A DNA stretch of 64,000 nucleotides from Acidimicrobiales bacterium mtb01 (lineage in GTDB: Bacteria; Actinomycetota; Acidimicrobiia; Acidimicrobiales; Ilumatobacteraceae). The stretch is taken from positions 297,501-361,500 of the forward strand of contig NBNI01000007.1 in the NCBI GenBank assembly GCA_004379135.1. Direction: 5' to 3'. Shown one piece after another: positions 55,437 through 63,605 of the stretch. The position numbers were made by a program, and so were the translations under genes. The notes under the pieces were generated by a model. The model was not told the DNA's origin and searched no databases. It worked only from the letters and a program-made list of their open reading frames with translations. Numbering within the stretch: the first letter of the stretch is position 1; every line of letters starts with the position of its first letter.

Positions 55437-56216
55437 ATGGCAGTCGAGGTCAGCACCCCGGTTTTCGAGGGACCTTTCGACCTTTTGTTGCACCTGATCC
55501 TGAAGGAGCAGGTCGACATCCACGAGGTGAGTCTGGCCACGATCGTCGACTCGTACCTCCAGGAGATCGAACGATTGCAGTCGCTCGATCTCGAAGTCGC
55601 GACCGAGTTCTTGTTGATCGCGGCGACCCTCGTCGAGCTGAAGGCGCGACGGCTTCTGCCGGGCCGCGAGGACGTCGATCTCGACGAGGAGTTGGCCCTG
55701 TGGGAGGAGCGCGACCTGCTCCTGGCCCGGTTGCTCGAGTGCAAGACGTTCAAGGACGTGGGTCAGGTTTTCGGTCGGTTGGCCGACGAAGCCGATCGGT
55801 CGTACGCCCGGGCCTGCGGACCCGACGAGCGCTACATCGAACTGATGCCCGACCTGCTCGAAGGCGTGAAGCCCCGGCAGGTGCACGCCGCCTATCTGCG
55901 GGCCACCACGCCCAAACCCGAGCCGCGCCTCGACCTGTACCACGTGACCCTCGTGAAGGCGAACGTCGCCGACGCCCTGGCCGAACTGCTCGACGAGTTG
56001 CCCCGCGTCGGACGCATCACGTTCCGTCGTCTCACTCGCGACTTCGTCGAACGCCTCGAGGTGATCGTGCGATTCCTTGCGCTGCTCGAACTCTTCAAGC
56101 AAGGTCTCGTCGATCTCGAGCAGGGCGAGAAGTTCGGCGACGTGCAGATCGTCTGGACCGGTGGCGACGACCGCGTCTCCGTGTCCGCACTCGCCATCGA
56201 CGACTACGAAGGATGA
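55437..56216 (+). CDS. scpA: Segregation and condensation protein A
   Basis: A 259-residue kleisin. N-terminal block FEGPFDLLLHLILKEQVDIHEV (residues about 10-31), ATEFLLIAATLVELKARRLLP (60-80), and the C-terminal winged helix near VRFLALLELFKQGLVDLEQ. It bridges SMC heads with ScpB in chromosome organisation. ATG at 55437 lies 7 nt after a -10-like TAGCCT. ScpB follows after 1 bp. Confidence 0.95.
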   Translation: MAVEVSTPVFEGPFDLLLHLILKEQVDIHEVSLATIVDSYLQEIERLQSLDLEVATEFLLIAATLVELKARRLLPGREDVDLDEELALWEERDLLLARLLECKTFKDVGQVFGRLADEADRSYARACGPDERYIELMPDLLEGVKPRQVHAAYLRATTPKPEPRLDLYHVTLVKANVADALAELLDELPRVGRITFRRLTRDFVERLEVIVRFLALLELFKQGLVDLEQGEKFGDVQIVWTGGDDRVSVSALAIDDYEG

Positions 56217-56217
56217 C

Positions 56218-56856
56218 ATGACAGAGAAGACTGCAACCCGCGCCGTCGATGCCGAGATCGTTCGCGCGCTCGAGGCCATCCTGCTCGTCGCATCCGAACC
56301 GGTGCCGACCGACCTGCTCGCACAGATCCTCGAGCAGCCGGGCGCCGTGGTCGATCAGTTGTGCGCGTCGTTGGCATCCGCCTACGACGAGGCCGGTCAT
56401 GGTTTCGAGTTGGTGCGCATCGCCGGCGGCTACCGCTACCAGTCGCGCGGAGATCTCGCTCCCTACGTCGAGCGCTTCATCCTCGACGGCCAGCGGGCCC
56501 GTTTGTCGGGTGCGGCACTCGAGACGCTGGCGATCATCGCGTACAAGCAGCCGATCTCTCGCAGCCAGATCGCTTCGATTCGCGGCGTCGACCCCGATGG
56601 GGTGCTGCGCACGCTCCAGAGCCGCGGCTACGTCGACCAGGTCGGACGCGATCCCGGTCCCGGTCAAGCGGTGATGTGGGGAACGACGCCCGCGTTCCTC
56701 GAGAAGTTGGGGATCAACTCCGTCAACGATCTGCCGCCGATCGTCGACTTCGTTCCCGATGCCGAAGTCGTCGAAGCGCTCGAGCAAGGTCTGAGAATTC
56801 CGAAGGCGGCCGATGTCGTCGCCGATCAGCCGTCCAGCGCGCCGACCGCGGAGTGA
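56218..56856 (+). CDS. scpB: Segregation and condensation protein B
   Basis: A 212-residue protein with two winged helices: EIVRALEAILLVASEPVPTDLLAQ (residues about 13-36) and LSGAALETLAIIAYKQPISRSQIASIRGV (about 96-124, the ScpB signature), then LRTLQSRGYVDQVGRDPGPGQAV. The C-terminal tail is acidic and probably disordered. ATG at 56218; the rluB start overlaps its stop as GTGA. Confidence 0.95.
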   Translation: MTEKTATRAVDAEIVRALEAILLVASEPVPTDLLAQILEQPGAVVDQLCASLASAYDEAGHGFELVRIAGGYRYQSRGDLAPYVERFILDGQRARLSGAALETLAIIAYKQPISRSQIASIRGVDPDGVLRTLQSRGYVDQVGRDPGPGQAVMWGTTPAFLEKLGINSVNDLPPIVDFVPDAEVVEALEQGLRIPKAADVVADQPSSAPTAE

Positions 56857-57635
56857 CGGTGGAGAAACCGCTCTGGGAGCAGTGGGCCGAGAAATCGCGT
56901 CTCCTCCCGCAGGGCGAGCGACTCCAGAAGGTTCTCGCCGTGCGCGGATTCGGATCGCGGCGCGCGTGCGAGGAACTAATCTCGGAACGGCGCGTCACGG
57001 TCAACGGCGAAGTGGCCGAACTGGGACGGCGAGTCGACGTCGATCACGACATGGTCGAGGTCGACGGAGTTCCGATTGGTGTCAAACCCGGCCTGGTGTA
57101 CTACCTCGTCAACAAGCCGTCGGGAGTCGTGACGACCGCGCATGACCCGCAAGGTCGTCCCATCGTCCTCGATCTCGCGCCGTCCGAGCCGCGCGTGTTC
57201 CCGGTGGGCCGACTCGACGCCGAGACCGAAGGTCTCCTCCTCCTGACCAATGACGGCGATCTCGCTCATCGCATCGCGCACCCGTCGCACGGTGTCGACA
57301 AGGAATACCTCGCGCACGTGTCGGGAGGTCAGGTGGCACCGGGTGAACTGCGTCGGTTGCGCGAAGGAGTCGACCTCGAGGATGGTCGCACCGCGCCGGC
57401 CCAGGTGTCGCAACCCGAGCCGGGTCTCTTGCGCATCACGATCCACGAGGGACGCAATCGGCAGATTCGCCGGATGTGCGAAGCGATTGGCCATCCGGTG
57501 CAGCGTCTGGTTCGTGTACGCATCGGTCCGATCTCCGATCGAACACTTCGTCCGGGAGCGTGCCGCGAGCTCACGCTCGACGAATTGAGAAGCCTCACCA
57601 GTGCCGTGGCGCGGTACCCTCGAGACGATGAGTGA
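56853..57635 (+). CDS. rluB: 23S rRNA pseudouridine synthase, RluB type
   Basis: A 260-residue protein with an N-terminal S4 domain (ERLQKVLAVRGFGSRRACEELISERRVTVNG, about residues 21-51) and a RsuA/RluB catalytic domain: FPVGRLDAETEGLLLLTNDG (catalytic Asp), KEYLAHVSG, and EGRNRQIRRMCEAIGHPV. It modifies 23S rRNA near the peptidyl-transferase centre. GTG at 56853; tyrA begins 8 bp inside its 3' end. Confidence 0.94.
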   Translation: MTVEKPLWEQWAEKSRLLPQGERLQKVLAVRGFGSRRACEELISERRVTVNGEVAELGRRVDVDHDMVEVDGVPIGVKPGLVYYLVNKPSGVVTTAHDPQGRPIVLDLAPSEPRVFPVGRLDAETEGLLLLTNDGDLAHRIAHPSHGVDKEYLAHVSGGQVAPGELRRLREGVDLEDGRTAPAQVSQPEPGLLRITIHEGRNRQIRRMCEAIGHPVQRLVRVRIGPISDRTLRPGACRELTLDELRSLTSAVARYPRDDE

Positions 57636-58689
57636 TCGGGTCGCCAACATTCTTGGCCTCGGTCTGATCGGCGGCTCGGTGGCACTGGCGCTCTCCGAGC
57701 GCGGTTGGCGCGTCCACGGCACCGATGTCGACGAACGCCGAGTGGCCACTGCTCTCGAGCGCGGAATCATCCACCATGCCGGTCTGGCTTCCGATGCGGT
57801 CGTCACCTTCGTGGCGGTGCCACCCAAGGCGCTGCGAGCAGAAGTTGAGCGCGCGTTGATCGAGACGTCGGGCGTTGTCACCGATGTGGGCAGCGTCAAG
57901 ACGGCGCTGACCCGCGCAGTCACCGATTCGCGATTCATCGCCGGGCATCCGATGGCTGGCAGCGAACTCGACGGTCTCGACGGCGCCGATGCCGAGATGT
58001 TCGTCGGAGCGGTGTGGGTGCTCACCCCCACGGCGCACACTTCCGACGATGCATTCGCCACCGTGGCCGCCGCCGTGAGCGAACTGGGGGCCGAGGTCGT
58101 CGGCCTCGAACCCGAGCGCCACGACAGTCTGGTCGCGGTCGTGAGCCATGTTCCGCATCTCACCGCGGCGACTCTCATGCGCCTGGCCGGTACGCGAGCC
58201 GAGGAGCACATCGCACTCCTGCGCTTGGCCGCCGGCGGTTTCCGCGACATGACGCGCATCGCATCGGGCCAGCCCGGTATCTGGCTCGACATCTGCGACG
58301 AGAATCGCGAGGCCATCGTCGCCGCACTCGACGCCCTCATCGCCGGCCTGGGCGACATGCGCGGCGTCGTGGCGAGCGGTGATCGATCGGCTCTGCTGGC
58401 GCGACTCACGAGCGCGCGCGAGGCGCGCGCGAACCTTCCGTCGCGCGTCACGCGACCCGATGATCTGGCCGAAGTGCGCATTCCGATTCCCGATCGACCT
58501 GGTGCCGCCGCCGAGGTGTTCACGTTGGCGGCCGAACTCGGTGTCAACATTCCGAACTTCGAAGTCGTCCACTCGGTCGAGGGCGACCGCGGCATCGCGG
58601 TCGTCCTCGTGGAGGCCGACGCGGCCGAGTTGTTCCGTGGGGGCTTGATGGCACGCGGCTTCCGGCCCTCGATCACCCGGTTGTCATGA
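57628..58689 (+). CDS. tyrA: Prephenate dehydrogenase
   Basis: A 353-residue protein. NAD-binding ILGLGLIGGSVALALSERG (residues 8-26), DVGSVKTAL (near 91-99), the GHPMAGSELDG block with catalytic His (near 110-120) and HVPHLTAA (near 172). The C-terminal about 75 residues form an ACT domain (IPDRPGAAAEVFTLAAELGVNIPNFEV), so tyrosine feedback is likely. It makes 4-hydroxyphenylpyruvate. ATG at 57628 lies 7 nt after a -10-like TACCCT. Confidence 0.94.
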   Translation: MSDRVANILGLGLIGGSVALALSERGWRVHGTDVDERRVATALERGIIHHAGLASDAVVTFVAVPPKALRAEVERALIETSGVVTDVGSVKTALTRAVTDSRFIAGHPMAGSELDGLDGADAEMFVGAVWVLTPTAHTSDDAFATVAAAVSELGAEVVGLEPERHDSLVAVVSHVPHLTAATLMRLAGTRAEEHIALLRLAAGGFRDMTRIASGQPGIWLDICDENREAIVAALDALIAGLGDMRGVVASGDRSALLARLTSAREARANLPSRVTRPDDLAEVRIPIPDRPGAAAEVFTLAAELGVNIPNFEVVHSVEGDRGIAVVLVEADAAELFRGGLMARGFRPSITRLS

Positions 58690-59966
58690 CACGAGTCCTC
58701 GGCGTCGCGTCGGCACCGATCACGGCCACGGTGAACGTCCCCGGATCGAAGAGCATCGCCAACCGAGCTCTGGTGTGCGCGGCTCTGGCCGATGGAGTGA
58801 GTCGGGTCCGCGGCTGTCCGGATGGCGACGACACCCGCGCGATGATCGACGGTCTGACCCGGCTGGGCGCGACCATCGTCCACCATCCCGACGGTGGCCT
58901 CACGGTGTCGGGACACGCCGGGCGCATCCGCGGGGGAGTCGAAGTCGACGCACTCCTGGCTGGCACGACGTCGCGCTTCCTCACCGCGGTGGCCTCTCTC
59001 GGCGCCGAACCCTCGATCGTCACCGGTGCGCCACGTCTGCGCGCGCGGCCCATGGCGGCGCTGCACGACTCGCTCAGCCGTCTCGGTGCCCGCGTCGAAC
59101 CGCTCGGTGACGCCGGGTGTCTTCCCGTGCGCGTCGCTCGTGATCGACTCCATGGTGGCACGGTCGAACTGCCCGGCGACGTAAGCAGTCAATTCGTGAC
59201 TGCGTTGATGCTCATCGCGCCGTTGCTTCCCGACGGTCTCTCGATCCGTCTGACGTCCCCTCTGGTGTCGCGCCCCTACGTTGCGATGACGGCGGCGGTG
59301 ATGTCCACCTTTGGTGCTTCCGGAATCGCTGTCTCCGACCAGACGATCGAAGTCGCTCCGGACGGCTACCGGTCGATCGAGTACGTCGTCGAACCCGACG
59401 CGTCGTCCGCTTCCTACCCGCTCGCGGCGGCCGCGATCACGGCCGGCGAGGTCGCGGTTCCAGGACTCACCTCCGCATCGCTGCAGGGCGATTCGGTTTT
59501 CTCGTCGCTTCTCGAGAGCATGGGCTGTGCGGCGGCGATCGACGGTTCGGGCACTCGCGTGCGTGGAAGTTCGTCGTTGCGCGGAATCGACATCGACATG
59601 GCCGATGTCTCCGATCTGGTTCCCACTCTCGCCGCGGTGGCCGCCTTCGCCGACACGCCCACGCACATCCGCGGAGTCGGATTCATCCGCAACAAGGAGA
59701 GCGATCGCCTCGGTGATCTGGCCAACGGCCTGCGAGCCATCGGATGCCAGACCGAGGTCACGAACGACGGCATCGTGATCAGTCCGTCGGTCCCCGAGTC
59801 GTACCGAGGAGCCGAACTCGCCACGCATCATGATCATCGGCTCGCGATGGCCTGGTCGCTGCTGGCCCTGCGCGTACCCGGAATCTCGCTCGATGACGAT
59901 TCGGTGGTGTCGAAGAGCTGGCCCGACTGGTGGACCGTCCGGGCGTCGCTCGTGGCGGGTCGGTAA
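58686..59966 (+). CDS. aroA: EPSP synthase (3-phosphoshikimate 1-carboxyvinyltransferase)
   Basis: A 426-residue EPSP synthase. VPGSKSIANRALVCAALADG (residues 19-38) binds substrate; LLAGTTSRFLTAVA near 91-104 corresponds to the usual NAGTAMRPL loop and is atypical; DVSSQFVTALMLIAPLL near 169-185 and FIRNKESDRL near 336-345 are normal. ATG at 58686 overlaps tyrA as ATGA, so two aromatic amino acid genes are coupled. The changed loop bears on the PEP/glyphosate pocket, but no class can be assigned safely. Confidence 0.94.
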   Translation: MTRVLGVASAPITATVNVPGSKSIANRALVCAALADGVSRVRGCPDGDDTRAMIDGLTRLGATIVHHPDGGLTVSGHAGRIRGGVEVDALLAGTTSRFLTAVASLGAEPSIVTGAPRLRARPMAALHDSLSRLGARVEPLGDAGCLPVRVARDRLHGGTVELPGDVSSQFVTALMLIAPLLPDGLSIRLTSPLVSRPYVAMTAAVMSTFGASGIAVSDQTIEVAPDGYRSIEYVVEPDASSASYPLAAAAITAGEVAVPGLTSASLQGDSVFSSLLESMGCAAAIDGSGTRVRGSSSLRGIDIDMADVSDLVPTLAAVAAFADTPTHIRGVGFIRNKESDRLGDLANGLRAIGCQTEVTNDGIVISPSVPESYRGAELATHHDHRLAMAWSLLALRVPGISLDDDSVVSKSWPDWWTVRASLVAGR

Positions 59967-59979
59967 TCTCCCCGTGCCC

Positions 59980-60588
59980 ATGGAGACGGTGGCCGCTTTC
60001 GACGTCGACAAGACATTGACCACGCGTGATTGCGTGGTTCCTTTCCTGTGGCGGCTGCGCGGTCCGGAACTGCTCGTCGGACTGGTGCCGCGCACTCCCG
60101 GTCTCGTCGCCGCGACCGCGACGCGGCGCCGCGATCGCGTGAAGGAAGTCGTCACGGCGGCGGCCGTGCGCGGTCTGCCGATCGCCACCGTCGATCGTGT
60201 GGGCCGCGAATTCGAGGTGGGTTTCGTTCGCCGGCACCTTCGTCCCGACGCCATGGCTCGCCTCCGCTGGCACGCCGCGAACGGTCATCGCATCGTGTTG
60301 GTCTCGGCGTCTTTCCGTTCGTACCTCGAACCGCTGGCCGCCCATCTGGGTGCCCACGCCGTGTTGTCGACCGACGTCGAGGTCGACGAGAGCGGAGTGT
60401 GCACCGGGCGCCTCCGCGGGGCGAATTGCCGCGGGGCCGAGAAGGAACGCCGCTTGCGCGAGTGGCTCGGTGACGCGCGGCCGATCGTGTACGCCTATGG
60501 CGACTCCTCTGGCGACGCCGCGATGCTCGCCTTCGCCGATCATTCGTTCCGTGTGACGTCCGCGCCCATTCCCGAGGTGCCGGTGTGA
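59980..60588 (+). CDS. HAD-IB family phosphatase (SerB-like)
   Basis: A 202-residue HAD phosphatase of subfamily IB. Motif I is AFDVDKTLTT (DxDxT, residues about 6-15), motif II VLVSASFRSYL near 105-115, and motifs III/IV in KERRLREWL...YAYGDSSGDAAML near 153-180. ATG at 59980 is 10 nt after a -10-like TAATCT (59964-59969); an in-frame GTG at 59974 is the alternative. It lies directly before the DPPR synthase gene (4-bp overlap). A phosphatase next to phosphoribosyl-decaprenol synthesis may remove the 5-phosphate from that product; that role is inferred from position only. Confidence 0.85.
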   Translation: METVAAFDVDKTLTTRDCVVPFLWRLRGPELLVGLVPRTPGLVAATATRRRDRVKEVVTAAAVRGLPIATVDRVGREFEVGFVRRHLRPDAMARLRWHAANGHRIVLVSASFRSYLEPLAAHLGAHAVLSTDVEVDESGVCTGRLRGANCRGAEKERRLREWLGDARPIVYAYGDSSGDAAMLAFADHSFRVTSAPIPEVPV

Positions 60589-61454
60589 TCGGAGCGCTGT
60601 TCGCCGAAGCCCGACCGAAGCAATGGCTCAAGAACCTGTTGGTCTTCGCCGCTCCCGGAGCGGCCGGAGTCCTCGACAACTGGGCCGGTCTCTGGCCGGC
60701 GCTGGTCGCGTTCGTCGCGTTGTCGCTCGCGGCGAGTGGCACCTACTTCTGGAACGACCTCCTCGACGTCGAAGCCGATCGTCATCATCCGACGAAGCGC
60801 AATCGCCCCATCGCGGCCGGGCGCATCGGCCTCGGGACCGCTCGTGTGGTCGGAACGGTTCTGCTGCTCGGAGGTCTCGGCCTCGGTTTCGTTCCTGATT
60901 GGCGCTGCGGCGTCGCGGTCTGCGTGTACGTCGCGGTCACGGTGGGCTACTCGATCTGGCTCAAGCACCATGCCGTGGTCGACCTGATCGCGGTGGCGGC
61001 CGGTTTCGTCATTCGCGCCATCGCCGGCGCCGAGGCGACCGGCGTACCGATGAGCACCTGGTTCCTGCTGTGCACGAGTTGCGGATCGTTGTTCATCGTG
61101 ACGGGCAAGCGCTACGCCGAATTGCGCGAGATGGGGGAGGACGCGGCGAGCACGCGCTCGACCCTGTCGCAGTACTCGCTCGGCTACCTGCGCATCATCC
61201 TGTCGGTCTCGGTCGGAGCGACGCTCGTCGCGTACTGCACGTGGGCCTTCGACACCAAAGAGGTGTCGGGATCCACCTGGCCGTTCTACGAGCTCTCGAT
61301 CGTGCCGATGCTGGCCGCGCTCATGCGTTATCTCCTCGTGCTCGAACAAGGTCACGGGAGCGCACCGGAGGAGATCTTCGTGGCCGACCGCATGCTCCAA
61401 CTGATGGGCGTCGTGTGGGTCGCGGTGTTCGCCCTGGGTGTCTACGTCGGCTGA
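60585..61454 (+). CDS. ubiA: Decaprenyl-phosphate phosphoribosyltransferase (UbiA family, Rv3806c-like)
   Basis: A 289-residue UbiA-superfamily membrane protein with about nine helices. The first aspartate motif is NDLLDVEADRHHPTKRNRP (residues about 54-72) and the second region is DLIAVAAGFVIRAIAGAEATG (about 131-151). The HHPTKRNRPIA extension and ARPKQWLKNLLVFA start are characteristic of DPPR synthase, which moves 5-phosphoribose to decaprenyl phosphate. GTG at 60585. With dprE1 and dprE2 downstream it supplies arabinofuranosyl donor for cell-wall glycans. Confidence 0.93.
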   Translation: MIGALFAEARPKQWLKNLLVFAAPGAAGVLDNWAGLWPALVAFVALSLAASGTYFWNDLLDVEADRHHPTKRNRPIAAGRIGLGTARVVGTVLLLGGLGLGFVPDWRCGVAVCVYVAVTVGYSIWLKHHAVVDLIAVAAGFVIRAIAGAEATGVPMSTWFLLCTSCGSLFIVTGKRYAELREMGEDAASTRSTLSQYSLGYLRIILSVSVGATLVAYCTWAFDTKEVSGSTWPFYELSIVPMLAALMRYLLVLEQGHGSAPEEIFVADRMLQLMGVVWVAVFALGVYVG

Positions 61455-61479
61455 GGCCGATCGGTAGGATTCGGCGGTC

Positions 61480-62847
61480 ATGTCGCCCGACTATGCGCCC
61501 GAAGTGCTCCGCGGTTGGGGACTCTCCACCATGTCGTCGGCGCGGGTTGCGACGGTGTCCGAACGCGACGTGGTCGACCATGTGAAGGACGCCGACGAAC
61601 GCGGTGTGCTCGTCCGCGGCCTCGGTCGCTCGTACGGTGATGCCGCACAGAACGGTGGCGGTCGAGTTCTGCGCCTGGCGTCGTCGCCGTCCGATGTCCG
61701 CCTCGACGAAGCGGCCGGAACGGTCACGGTCGGAGCCGGCGTCAGCCTCGACGATCTGCTCCGCGTGATCGTGCCCCGGGGGTTCTTCGTGCCGGTCACA
61801 CCCGGGACCCGTTTCGTGACGGTGGGTGGCGCGGTCGCCGCCGACATCCACGGGAAGAACCACCACCTCGAGGGCAGCTTCGGCAATCACGTGCGGCGTT
61901 TTTCGCTGGTCCTCGCCGATGGCTCGGTGCTCGAGTGCTCGCGCGAACAGAATCCCGACGCCTTCTGGACGACCATCGGCGGCATGGGCCTCACCGGCGT
62001 CATCCGCGACGTGACGTTCGGGCTCATTCGCATCGAAACCAGTCGCTGTCGCGTCGACACCGTTCGTTGCGACGACTTCGACGAACTGATCGAGCAGATG
62101 AGCACGGGCGACGACGACGTGCGCTACTCGGTCGCCTGGGTCGATCTCCTGTCGGGCGGCGCGCGCTTCGGGCGGGGTGTGCTGTGGCGCGGAGATCACG
62201 CGCGTCGCGACGATCTGCCGGTGGCCGATCGCGCCGACGCACTCGCCTACGGACCGCGTCAATTGGTGTCGGTTCCGCCGGTGGTCCCCGGACCGGGTGT
62301 GGTGAACGCATTGTCGAGCGCGGTGTTCAACGAGCTCTGGTTCCGCAAGGAGCCGCGTCGCCGCGAGGGATCCATCAAATCGATTCCGGCCTACTTCCAT
62401 CCGCTCGACGCGGTCGGTTCCTGGAATCGTTTGTACGGAGGCCACGGTTTCGTCCAGTACCAGTTCCTGATCCCGTTCGGTCGCGAGACCGAATTGCGTC
62501 TGATCGTGGAAGCGATCGTGGCCTCGCGCCTGGCCACGCCGCTGGTCGTCCTCAAGCGGTTCGGCGTCGGCAACGACGCTCCGCTCAGTTTCCCGATGCC
62601 GGGCTGGACCCTCACCGTCGACCTGCCGGCCGGTGCGGCGACTCTCGCCTCGCTGACCCACGCGCTCGACGACATCGTTCTCGACGCGGGTGGCCGTCAC
62701 TATCTCGCCAAGGACGCTCTGCTCGGACCCGACGCCATTCGGGTCGGCTATCCGCGTCTGGCCGAATGGCAGGCCGTTCGCGATCGTCTCGATCCGCAAC
62801 GGAACTTCCGGAGCGATCTCGCTCGTCGCCTCGGTCTCATGGAGTGA
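61480..62847 (+). CDS. dprE1: Decaprenylphosphoryl-beta-D-ribose 2'-oxidase (DprE1)
   Basis: A 455-residue FAD oxidase. VRGLGRSYGDAAQNGGG (residues 45-61) and GGAVAADIHGKNHHLEGSFGN (116-136, in pieces) bind FAD. In the substrate-site block LKRFGVGNDAPLSFPMPGWTLTVDLP, the position that is Cys387 in Mycobacterium tuberculosis is Thr379; the partner lysine (HYLAKDAL, Lys411) is kept. It oxidises the 2'-OH of decaprenyl-phosphoryl-ribose. ATG at 61480 sits 9 nt after a -10-like TAGGAT, suggesting a leaderless transcript. Confidence 0.94.
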   Translation: MSPDYAPEVLRGWGLSTMSSARVATVSERDVVDHVKDADERGVLVRGLGRSYGDAAQNGGGRVLRLASSPSDVRLDEAAGTVTVGAGVSLDDLLRVIVPRGFFVPVTPGTRFVTVGGAVAADIHGKNHHLEGSFGNHVRRFSLVLADGSVLECSREQNPDAFWTTIGGMGLTGVIRDVTFGLIRIETSRCRVDTVRCDDFDELIEQMSTGDDDVRYSVAWVDLLSGGARFGRGVLWRGDHARRDDLPVADRADALAYGPRQLVSVPPVVPGPGVVNALSSAVFNELWFRKEPRRREGSIKSIPAYFHPLDAVGSWNRLYGGHGFVQYQFLIPFGRETELRLIVEAIVASRLATPLVVLKRFGVGNDAPLSFPMPGWTLTVDLPAGAATLASLTHALDDIVLDAGGRHYLAKDALLGPDAIRVGYPRLAEWQAVRDRLDPQRNFRSDLARRLGLME

Positions 62848-62849
62848 AC

Positions 62850-63605
62850 ATGCTGAACGCCGCCGGAGAACCGCAGAACATCGTCGTGCTGGGAGGGTCG
62901 AGCGACATCGGCGTGGCCATCGCTCGGCGCCTGGCCGCGCCGTCCACGAAATCGATCGTTCTTGCCTGCCGTCGTCCCGACGAGGCTCCGGTCGATGGAC
63001 TCCGTCGCCCGGGCCTGGAGGTGCAGGCGGTGTCGTTCGACGCGGTCCGCGTCGAACATCACGCTTCGTTCGTCGATTCGCTCGTTGCGGCACACGGCGA
63101 CATCGACGTGGCGGTGGTCGCCTTCGGGCAGTTGGGGGAGCAGTCGCGCTTCGGCGACGACCCGGTGGCGGCGGCCGATCTCGTGACCGTCAATTTCGCG
63201 GGTGCGGTGTCGGTGCTGCTGGCCCTCGCGCGCGTGATGCGACGTCAGGGGCACGGACGCATCGTGGTGCTGTCGAGCGTGGCCGGTGAGCGGGTGCGTC
63301 CGGCCAACATGGTCTACGGCGCGACCAAGGCCGGACTCGATGGTTTCTCGCTCGCTCTCGGTGACTCGCTCGTGACGTCGGGGGTCGGTGTTCTCGTGGT
63401 TCGCCCCGGATTCGTGCGCAGTGCGATGACCCAGGGAATGGAAGCGGCGCCGTTCGCCACCACTCCCGACGCCGTGGCCGACGCGACGGTGAAGGCTCTT
63501 CGCGCCGGTCGACGAATCGTGTGGGCGCCCGGAATCCTGCGTTACGTCTTCATGGTGCTGAGGCACCTGCCCGCGCCGTTATGGCGGCGGCTTCCGTTGG
63601 GTTGA
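62850..63605 (+). CDS. dprE2: Decaprenylphosphoryl-D-2-keto erythropentose reductase (DprE2)
   Basis: A 251-residue short-chain dehydrogenase. The cofactor motif VLGGSSDIGVAIARRLA lies at residues about 13-29, and the catalytic Ser-Tyr-Lys in VVLSSVAG and VYGATKAG (near 139-162), with VVRPGFVRSAMTQGM following. Together with DprE1 it epimerises the ribose to arabinose on the lipid carrier. ATG at 62850 is 2 bp after the dprE1 stop. Its 3' end overlaps the convergent partial gene by 56 bp. Confidence 0.93.
   Translation: MLNAAGEPQNIVVLGGSSDIGVAIARRLAAPSTKSIVLACRRPDEAPVDGLRRPGLEVQAVSFDAVRVEHHASFVDSLVAAHGDIDVAVVAFGQLGEQSRFGDDPVAAADLVTVNFAGAVSVLLALARVMRRQGHGRIVVLSSVAGERVRPANMVYGATKAGLDGFSLALGDSLVTSGVGVLVVRPGFVRSAMTQGMEAAPFATTPDAVADATVKALRAGRRIVWAPGILRYVFMVLRHLPAPLWRRLPLG

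Noticed and set aside
56976-60254. A long open frame on the minus strand opposite rluB, tyrA and aroA
   Set aside because: It is Arg/Ser/Ala-rich, has no recognisable domain, and lies opposite three well-identified genes. Long antisense frames are expected in GC-rich DNA.
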